From assembly GCA_013396655.1 (NCBI GenBank), contig WBMV01000128.1, positions 744,001 to 808,000 on the forward strand: a stretch of DNA of 64,000 nucleotides. Direction: 5' to 3'. A program made the position numbers and the translations under genes. Positions 1 to 10,400 of the stretch are shown piece after piece (position 1 is the stretch's first letter; every line of letters starts with the position of its first letter). Under the pieces are notes generated by a model that saw only the letters and a list, made by a program, of their open reading frames with translations, was not told where the DNA came from and searched no databases. Origin of the DNA: Campylorhamphus procurvoides (lineage: Eukaryota > Chordata > Aves > Passeriformes > Dendrocolaptidae).

Positions 1-92
1 CTAAAGGGGCTACAAGCAAGCTAGAGAGGGACTTTTTACAAGGGCATGTAGTGATAGGGGAAGAGGGAATGGCTTTAAACTTTTTGTGATAT
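1..92 (+). mobile_element. CR1 fragment, cut by the window start
   Basis: Matches the CR1 3' region (GAGAGGGACTTTTTACAAGG and AATGGCTTTAAACT words). It ends abruptly before the usual 3' terminus. Confidence 0.8.
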
Positions 93-1205
93 TTAAACAC
101 TAAGAATTGAGCACATTCCAGCAGTTCATTTAAATATGGCAGTAGCTGGTAATATCCTAGAGTTCAGCAAGATTTGATAAATCACTATCCCACTGAGCCT
201 TGGCATTCTTAAGCTCATAGATGCTACTTATGAACAGTGAAGAAATAAAAGCATCCAGAAGCCTGTGACTGTGACTTTCGAGTGTCCTTAGACTAGCTGT
301 GAATTTTTGAACAATTATTTCAAATAGTCTTTGCAGTGCTATGCAGCAGTATTTGAAAGTGGTTTTCTCCCTCTCATTAGTATAGGAAGGGCTTGTATTG
401 AGGTTAATGGTGAGTGACACTCATGCATTTATGGGGAGTGTAACAATCCGGCTAAAAAGCTAGCAATTGCTTTTTTTTTTTCCTCCTAAGGCAAACAATG
501 GATTAAGAACTTTCCTTGCCTGTGTTTTAAGAACAAAAGGGAAAGTGTCACTGAGCATTTACAAGAGGCATGATGGGGAAAACCAATTTCCTGTTCCCTT
601 CTGCTGTACTATCTTTGTCCTGTGGGGAGCAAGAAAGATCTGGTCTTTCAGACTGCAGTGTGGAAGAGTGTTATAAGTAGGACTTATAAGGACACAGCAC
701 TGCATTAAGTCCTGTGTTCATCTTAGTTGAGAATGGTTTCTAAGCTACTACAGCCCTGGTAGGTTTGTTGGTTTATTTACTGAACATAAGCTCATGTTCA
801 GCCAAATGAGGTTTTAGATCAATGAGGACTGACACTTCTTATACAGGGAAGTCACTAGTATGTTGATGAAGTCTCTGTCCATTAGAAATCACTGACTTAT
901 GTTTAGATGCCTTGATTTTTTGTTATGCAGGTGTGTACCTTTCAAAAAATACTTTGCTTTTATTTTGGTATATGTGCACACCCTCTCTTCCTCGTTCCAC
1001 TAAATATGGAATGAATATGTATCAGGTAGAGGTTCTTCAGGATTTGACAAAAAAAAACCCAAGAAAAAAAATCAGATTTCAGCTCTTCACGGGCTGATAT
1101 CGGTGAGGCATTTCTTTGCTTTAAAAAGGAATGTTTAGTTCCTTTTATTCTGATCTGTTGGAAAATACCTTTAACTTTCATAATCATTTCAAATGCCCTT
1201 TGCAG

Positions 1206-1401
1206 TATGCCTGTCTGCCAGCACGAAAAGTTATTGAAGCCAGCAAAGTTTGTCGAACCAACGTGGACTGCCAGAAGGACTTTGTTCCAAGTTTTTGTCT
1301 GACTCCTTCTTTGGAGAATCAAACAAGACTAATCAGGGTAAAACATCCACCCCATATTGACATGCTATATGTAGGACACCCCATGCATCTTCAGTACACA
1401 G
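1206..1401 (+). CDS. MBTPS2: MBTPS2 third-from-last coding exon
   Basis: The acceptor is a pyrimidine stretch ending TTTGCAG before 1206. The donor GT is at 1402, and the exon ends in phase 1. It encodes the luminal Cys-containing segment ([15 protein letters not shown]) and the conserved [15 protein letters not shown] block. Length is 196 nt, or 65 codons plus one base. Confidence 0.95.
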
Positions 1402-4400
1402 GTTGGTATTATTTATTGAAACAATTTAGCAGAAACACTCTCCAATACAGTTTCCTTTGCCTGGCTGCTTGAACAAAGTCTTGGAATGCTTGTCAGTTAA
1501 CTTGTTTAATGCAGAATCCATTTCTTGTTACAGCCAGTGGAGAGACATGGACTACTCAGGCCTAAAATGAAATGTGCACAGTGCAATGAGTTATGAAGGT
1601 AATAGAAACTATATGTGATCTGAGGTGGTTGTTTTTTCAGAAAAGTGTAAAAGGGGTATTTCTAGAACAGGTCTTACTCAGGTTAGTTATAGGAACCAGA
1701 TACCTGCATTTTGCAAACACATAAACTTCTCAAAATGCTATTGTAAAATCTCTAGGGCATCTTGCTCTATCACTTTGCCTGTAATATTAGCATCACTGCT
1801 TAAATCACACCTAAGATCCAAGTATCAGTGACAGATTTTCATGATTACTGAGCCACAAGTCTTATCACAACATAGTATTTTCCTGTTTTATTTCTTTTTT
1901 TTCATTTGACTGCCCTAAATTAAATAATATATAACAGTTTAGTTCCTTACTTTGAAATTCACTGTGTCTCATCTTCAGGCAAGCTTATATGAACTTGAGC
2001 TGCTGGACGGAGTATGAAAAGGATGAACAAACTTACCAACATCCTACTTAATACTTGAGTGGCATGGTGAAATTTAGCTTCAAATGGGCTTTCAAAGGCT
2101 TAAAGTGTTAAACTGCTATCCCTTCCTGGGAGGAACCTACCTCTTCGTCATAGACAGCTGTACCTCTTGTGGTCATTTTACTTCAGACATTTGGAAGTAT
2201 CTCCTTAGCAAGGCATTGTACTTTTCTGAATAAGCACTGAAATTAGGTACAAAAGAGCTTTATGAACAGTGATGACATCTGGTAGTGTAAAGCCATTAAC
2301 ATTCTTGCATAATATATTTTTAGTTCATCTGTCAGTCTTTATCTTTTTGTGCTGGTAATTTGATACTCTGCAAAGAGTTATTTATTTCAACTTTTTTACA
2401 ATATACCATCATTTAAACCCCAGAGATCATCTCTTCATTTGTAATTTCTGGCCTCTTGCCATTTAAAAGGAAAACATTGTGATATCAATATATTTGATGA
2501 CATGTATTCCAAGTGCAGCAACATATTTTAAGAATAGAGTTTTATAACTATATAGAACTCCTTTTCTTGGTCTCTAACAATACAAACTATCGGTACTGTA
2601 GAACAGTTGATGTTGTTCTCCTTTCCAGTATTTTGGAGCAATGAAGTTTTAGTCAGTGTTTCCTACTGAACAGTAATTTTGCAAAAGAATTGAACCTGTC
2701 AATCTATCAGAAGTCAGAAAAGAATGTTATTGCATCTTAAAAGGTAGTTATACTTTAAGAAGTTACTGTGTGAAAATACTCTTTACGTACACATCTAAAA
2801 GCTTGACTTTATTACAAACTTCGCTGCAAAGACAAACAAGCATATGTTGTTCCCCTTGGAAAAACATCAGAGCTAAAATTATAGGATCCTGGCTTGGGCA
2901 GCAGGTAATCTACTGTACCATCATAGAGTTTCATGCATTCCAATGAAACAACTTCTAAATATTTCAGACTTAACTTTGTACTGCACAATGCTGGCTGGGG
3001 CCAACAGGTTTGGTGTGGCTTTTGGGTTTGTTTTTTTCCCAAATGGGACAGACCAGCATGTGATAACCATTTCTTTCCAATTAAGAAAGGAAGATAATTT
3101 CTTCCTCTACTGTGTGTATTTTGAAATAGGAATATGTTTTAGACAAAGGCCTTATTCTTCAGTGTGATCTTTCTGCCTGCAGGAAACATTACTTTTTAGG
3201 GTGGTGCTACATTTAACACACAACATGATATGAGAGTTTCGGTAGGGTATGACCACTTTCTCTAGAAATGTCACTGAAGTAATGTTTGAATAACCTTCTA
3301 AGATTATGCATGTATTGTTTTCTACTTAGGCTTGTATTATTATGATATTCCTGATTTATGGTGAACAGTAATTATTTCATATTTCCATTTGAAGATAACT
3401 TCCAGATAACATTTTTTATGTATATCCATAATACCTACTTAGAAGTAATAATCTCTACACCTTATTTCTATTAAATGTTTCTGTTTCCTCAAATTAAAAT
3501 ATCCTAGCAAAAATATTTTTGTTGATATTGATGCATTTAGCGCTTTTTTCCAGTATTTAAAAAAACCCTGGAAAGAATCATAATCCTAAATGAACTTACA
3601 GTGCCAGAGATTTGGCCAAAACTATAAAACAGAAGGAATGATTAGGAATACATGTTGTTTGGGACAGGCACATTGATTAATCCTTTCAATTAGCATTCCT
3701 TCTGTAAAAAGTACCTAATGTAATCCAATATAAATTCATACTGTCTGTTTAAAACTTGTGGTATTACTCAAGACTTTTAAACTTTTCTTATGGCAGGCCA
3801 GTTATGCTCTAGAGGCTCTCCCTTATGTTGGACAGATGATACGTAAGGTTGAAATGGAGAGGCCCTGTCAGTACTCCCATGCAACTTTGGAAGAACTGTT
3901 TCTTCTTTATTATGTGTGAAGGTTTTCATTCCCTCATGTCATTTCTGATACTGCAAAATTTTTGCTTCTTTCTCTGGCCCTTGTTGGTTAGAAAGACTCT
4001 GGTGACTAAGATTCATATTTGGAACTTGCACTACTTGAAGAAATATCATATCCCTCAATGTTATTATTGCCCATCAGGGATCAAAAGCTGCAAGATTTCC
4101 TTCATGAAAAGAAGATGGAACTTACCTAGGAGATGATTGCCCTGAACTAGACAAGTCTACTACTTCTGTTGTATCTGAGTTTTCTTAAAACAAAAACCAA
4201 ACCAAAACAAAACAACCAAACAAAAAAAGAAAAGAAAAAAAGCCATTTCCTGGCTTTGGGGATGTTTTATGAGCAACAACAGCCATAACCCATGATGATG
4301 GTCTTTCTAGTACAGCTTGGTTTCTCGGTATTTCCATGCTTGTTTATCACTGAGGATAGTCCTTCTTTGCTTTTAACCGATATTTAAATGATTACATGTA

Positions 4401-7400
4401 TAGTTCTTCTGGAGACCACACAGAAATATCTCGTGCTATGCAGTCCATTTCTTCCATAGCATACATGCCCTTTCCCCCATGAAGAAGTTTTGAAAAGCTC
4501 TTTGGTCAGCCTAGGCTCCCAGTCACTTCTATTTAAAATTGTGTCTGTTGTGCATTCTTCTCAATATTTGCCAACACCATCTAGCATTAGCCAACAAAAG
4601 AAATGTTATTTCCAGGTCAAAGAATTGTATAATTAGAGCAAGAAAACAATGACTGTTTTCTCTGACCCGGGATCATTGCTGTTCACCTCTTCCCAGCAGT
4701 ATCTTTTTGAAGACAAGCCTAGAGAACATAATTTCTGTAGTTCTTTTGTTATTTGTCAGAGGACAAATTTGTCTACTGCAATTAGGTTTAATCTATTACA
4801 ACCACTAAATTCATTGCCTCATATTACAGTGTCTAGAACTCAGTCCACCAACTTCCTGAAGAGTTTCTTTGTGTTTGGAATTTGCTTCAGTAGCAAGGTT
4901 TGGAGGTTGGTGGCTGTTGGTGACAACAATTTGTTGTAACAAAGAGGGAAGAAGATTAGTGATCCATTCTCAGTGTTGGCACAACTTCAGGTTCAGGTTG
5001 GTGACTTAGTGGCCGTTAGGTGTTAGTCAGGAGGCAGGCAGGTTTTTAAATTACAGTATATTGCAGTGTGTGTCTTTTGAAACCTTTGGATACACTGGAT
5101 GCCTCAGTCATTTTCTTATTTTGGCTCATGAACAAGAGGTCAGATCAGATATTCTGATTTCAGCCTTCAGCATGAGGAGTTAATTGCTTTGGATATCACT
5201 TGACCTGGATGTACATATGTAACAAAAAAAACCTGGGTAATGACAGGCTGGAGAGCAGCCCCACAGGAAGAGATCTGAGTGTCTTGGTCAACAGCAGGTT
5301 GAATATGAGTCAGCAGTGCCCTGGAAGCCAGGGGGGCAACCATGTCCTGAGGGGCATCAGGCACAGCATCTCCAGCCAGTCAAGGGAATTGTCCCACTCT
5401 GCTCTGCACTGGGTGGCCTCACCTTGGATATTGTGTGCAGTTTTGGGCACTACAATATAAGAAAGACATTAAGCTATTGTAGAGTGTCCAAAGAAGGGCA
5501 ACGAAGATGGTGAAGGGCCTTGAGGGGACACCATTTGAGGAGTGACCAAGGTCACTTGTCTTGTTCATCCTGGAGGAGACCTTATCATAATCTGCAACAT
5601 CCTAATGAGGGAAGGCACTGATCCCTGTGGTAAGCAGTGACAGGACCCGAGGGAATGGCCTGAAGTTGTGTCAGGGAAGGTTTAGGTTGGATATCATGTA
5701 CCAGAGGGTGGTTGGGCACTGGAACAGGCTCCCCGGGGAAGTGGTCACAGCACCAAGCCTGACAGAGTTCAAGAAACACTCAGATGATACTCTCAGGCAC
5801 ATGATGTGACTCTTGGGTGGTCCTATGTAGGGCCAGGAGTTGGACTCGATTATGCTTGGGAGTCCCTTCCAACTTGGGATATTCCTGATACTACCAAGAC
5901 ACTTGTGTGATGATTCTGTTCCTTTTATTCCAATAAAAAGACCTGATCCCTGAAGCTGTGGGTCAGGTTTCTGTCAGCCCAAACCCTTGCCTGGCAGGCC
6001 CACCTTCAGCTCTGTCTGGAGGGCTGGGCCAGTGGGTGGAGAGGGCTGTTTCTGTTTGGCTGGTGCTGGGCAGTTTCTGCAGCTGCTGCAGGGCAGTTTC
6101 TGCAGCTGCTTCAGGGCAGCTGAGGAGGGGCTGGGGAACAGGAACAGCTCAGGGATCAGATGGGCCAGTTTCTTAGGGCTGCTACTGTGGCGGATCAGGT
6201 TCAGATAGACTGGTTGGGCTGTCTGAGCGTGAGATCAGGCCAACGCGTTCCTGCCCATCTCCAGAGAAACGCCTGTGGAGAGAAGAGGTGGCTAAGTGAG
6301 ACGCAGGGACTCTCCTTCACAGCAGGGTCCAGAGCTGGCAGAACTGACCACCATGGGTGGAGCTGGTGGCACACCTTGGTTAAGGTGAACACCTGCACCT
6401 CGAGGCACCAGCCAGCAGGGAGATTCCTTCAGGCAGGTTCAGTGGTCTGCAGCAGATGCCAGTGCGTGTCTTGCTTTTTACAGCAGTATTGTCCCCCACT
6501 CTTTCTCATCCTGACCTGTTGCTCAGAGGGCCTACTCTTGTCCAGGCAGGCACAGTTTGACCCAACACTGGCTCCAGTCCAAGCAGGCTCCCCAGAAGAA
6601 GACCCAGGAATTAAGAAGCCACTTAAAGCTGCTGACCGCAGCAGAAACCTCAGCAGAGTTTTTTGGACAACCACTAACTCACTGCTGCACAGCAGCCTGA
6701 CTAAAAATGCTTCATGGCTAAGAGTGGCCTTTGAAGGAAGCAGGGGGCATGGAGGAACCGATGACTCACCGTTTTCTTTCACACCACCAGCAGATTGCAA
6801 TAGAACACAACAATATCCCGAGTGGCACAGCAACCAGGACTATCACGATGCCTATCATACAGCCTGCTCCATTACAAAAAATACTTTCAATGTTCTCCTT
6901 GGGTTTGGGAATATGTGTGCGCATCTCTCTAGCCAGTTCTGCAGGAGCAATTCAAAGTGTTAGCCCATCATCTGCACCATTGGTAAGCTTGCAGCATGTT
7001 TGATACCACCAGAACATTGTTTCTGCCCAGTGGTGGTGCCTGGAGACACATTCCCACCCTTTGGGACAGGTTATCCCTCTGAACTAAACTCAGGTGGTCA
7101 GGAGTGCACAGAAAGGAGCACCATTACTTGATCAGTCAGGCTTTCAGGAGACATAGACAAAATCCATCCGCGCAGCAGGCAATGCTATCTGCAACTCTCC
7201 CTCCCTGGCCAGCTCCCACACCCCAAGGGGATGGAGTCAGGCCCTCTCAGGAGACACTCAAGCTGTGCTCTCTCCATCTGTCTTTTCTCGAGCATGTGCA
7301 CCCCTCGTAGCTGCTCCCAGGTTTCAGGACATGTCTTGCACTTAGGGACCCCAGCAGGACTGCTCAGTACCTGAGTGCTTTGTATCCATATGAGGAGGTT

Positions 7401-10400
7401 TTTTGGCATTTCCATTGTGTAGTCCTCCAGGCTTTAACAGCACTGCCAAAAAGCAGAGACAGGTAAAGTCTCAGATGGGCACAGAGAATGCAGGAGAATG
7501 GGGAGATTCCCTCTAGGTTTGCTGCCCAGTGTGGGAGCCAGAACACTGTTCTGGACCTCAGGTTAGAAGAAGAATCCCTCTCTGGGCTGCTGTTGCACTT
7601 TGGACCTCGGTACTATGGGCAAGCTCTGGGATGAAGCTGCAGTGGGAGCTGCATTTGTGCAAGAGTCCCATTTTTCATCATCTGTGGAATGTGATCCACA
7701 GGTCTTGAACCCAACACACTTCCAGCTTGGCTGCTGATGTGACGTGCAAGAGCAGGCACTGGGGAAGACTCATCCTGATGGCTGACACCAGCTGACCACA
7801 GGACAGCAATTGCCTGGCTGTGCCAATGGCTGGCATTGGCTGTCGAAGGAGCAACTCGCTTTTCACTTGGAAGGAAGATTAAAATGTAAATGCTCCATCC
7901 TCCGACTAACTTACCTGTGGGCTCATGCTTTTGCTTGAGAACTCGAACTGGCCGAGATTTCAGCAAGCCGCCAACATTGAGATCTTAAGGAAAATTGCTC
8001 ATTAATAAACTCTTGACACATTGTTGATCGTTATTCTTTCAGAGAAAGGGACATTGAGAACTTACCTTCAGGCTGGCCCAAGGGCTCCAAACCATCTTTT
8101 TTCCAAGCTGCCAAAGAATCTTTTAGAGAAGCAGCTAGAAACAAGCACAGAGAAATGTTTCCATTGCATGTTGGGGTCTTTTGCCTTTGTGAACAGAGGC
8201 ATTGAAAGGGGGTCAGGTAACTGGGAGCCAGATATCACTGACATGACCTGGGCACCTCTGAGCTGGCAGCGCAACACTTTTAAGGCAACATGCAACACCC
8301 TGGAGGAGCAGGTGAACCCTTGGGACTCTCTATGAGGGCGCTCGCACAGAGGAAACCCTCACTAAAGCACTGTAGGAAAAAACCATCACCCATGCTTTTC
8401 AGTGAGAAGACCCCACTGGCCCAGGAAAGGCTGCACTGGTGCTGCCAGCTTACCTGCTTCCCGCAGTTGCCCTGGAGCAGCCTGGGCAGCCCTGGCATGC
8501 AAGGCTGTCAAAAGGATAAGGAGGAGGTGGTGGACGAGGACCATGGTCCCCCTCACACTGTTCTGACGCTGCTGTCACTGCTGCTGCAGTCAGGGAAAGA
8601 GGCTGAGCAGTCAGTTCTGCAGGCCAGTGAAGCACCTTGGGGCTCTGTGACCTCACGTCCCTGGAATGAGCTGGGGCAGGGCTGTGTGAGGAGCTGCCCT
8701 CCCAAGCAGGAGAGTATATCCCACAGGGCAGCCCTCTCCAAGGGCCAGGACACAGCCCACCCCCCGTGCAGGATCAATTACACCTTCAGCAAGTTTGCAG
8801 ATAATGCCAAGCTGAATGCTGCAGTTGACACACCTGAAGGACAGGAAGCCAGCCAAAGGAACCTGGACAAGTTCAAGAAGGAGAACCCATGGGAACCTCA
8901 TGAGGTTCAGTAAGACCAAGTACAAAGTCCTGCACCTGCTTCAGGGCAACCCTCAGTATGCAGAAGGTTGTAGTGTCTTCTTGGTTAACTAGTGTAACTT
9001 TTAAAATAAGGCTAAATGGGTATTTTAGTAAAATCTTGCATTTAGTTGAATAAATTTGTGTGTAGAATAGACATCAAGGAAAAGTATTTTTTGTTTGGGT
9101 TTTTTTGCAGTTCGACTATTTTTTTTACTCTAGTGGCTTGCTACTAAATACTGCCAAACACCCAGTGTTTCAAAGATCTTCCTAGCTGTATCTCTGATAG
9201 GCTCATCGTACCGACCTTCTAGAAATAGATTAGATACAAGGAAGAAATTCTTCACTAAGCATGGTGAGGCACTGGAGCGGAAGTGGTGGATGCCCCATCC
9301 CTGGTAGTATTCAAGGCCAGGTTAGGTGGGGCTTTCAGCAGCCTGGTCTAGTGGAAGGTGTTCTTGCCTGTGCCAGGGAGGTTGGAATTAGATGATCTTT
9401 AAGGTCCCTTCCAACCCAAACCATTCTGTGATTGACTTGGATGCCTCTGACTTTGAGCTGGGTAGTGTCTTGGATTTCTGTCTGTTGTGTTCTTCACTCA
9501 GTAGTCCAACAGATTTGTTTTCTCTAAATTAAAGATCAGTCTTAAGCTGTAAGAGATAACTTGACTTTCAAGCACAGTGGCAGTTTTGGTACGGGAAAGT
9601 TCGCTGCTTGTTGCCATATCAAACCATTCTTTTTTGGGGACTCCTTGTTATACATTTCTCTCCATCCCAATGGCACAATTCCTGGCAGGACTTATCAGAA
9701 GGGCATCTATTAATGAAAGAAAATTTGTTCACGTGATTGAATGGACCAGTTCTCTGCCTTATGTGCCTTTGGAACCACTTTCCCTCACCTTTGTTTACAT
9801 GTCCTTGAATTCTTTATTGAACATGAAGAAATCTGATCTCACTCTTAACTAAGGTACATTTAGCAGCATTTTTGAATTTGAATAACATTTCTGGTATGTT
9901 ATGTTTCCAGTGTTCTCTTAGCCTACAGTTTTAAAATTTCTCTAAGCGTGGGTTAAATTGTTTCTTTCCCAAGGGATGCTTATATTGAGTGGGATTTGAA
10001 CTCTTGCTTTCACATATCTCTGTGGAGGTGGTGTTTCTTATAGCTATAGCTTTTTCCCAAGTCGGTAGGGAAAATTCAGACCATTTTGGCTGGCAACTCA
10101 CATCCTAAGATATTCTTTAGGAACAGAGAGACTATTGTTGGTACTGTACAAGTTTATTCTAATTCTGCCTTAATTTACATTAAACTCTTCCTTCTGGGGA
10201 TAAGATTCTGCTGTACCTTCAGTAGTAGACTTTTAGTAGGAAAGGTGTCTTTCTTCCAGCTGTCATAGAACTAAGATTTCCAAATGGTCCCTGGTACTGA
10301 CAGACTCAGTCTACTGTTTATTTTGAAAGACTGCAACCAGACATTTTATGAGACGACCGGGATAAAGCATCCCCATGCACTCTGGCAGGTCTCAAGCTAC

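Noticed and set aside
6160..6963. Plus-strand open frame of 267 codons
   Set aside because: It is the complement of the nested gene's exons 5-6 and introns. It has no domain and no splice logic.
6939..7370. Possible extra nested-gene exon (for example, near 7128 GATCAA/GTAATG)
   Set aside because: Acceptors are poor and the candidate would be about 13 nt. Exons 4 and 5 already join in phase.
8290..8913. Plus-strand open frame of 207 codons
   Set aside because: It covers the complement of the nested gene's exon 1 and a CR1 fragment. The protein looks random.
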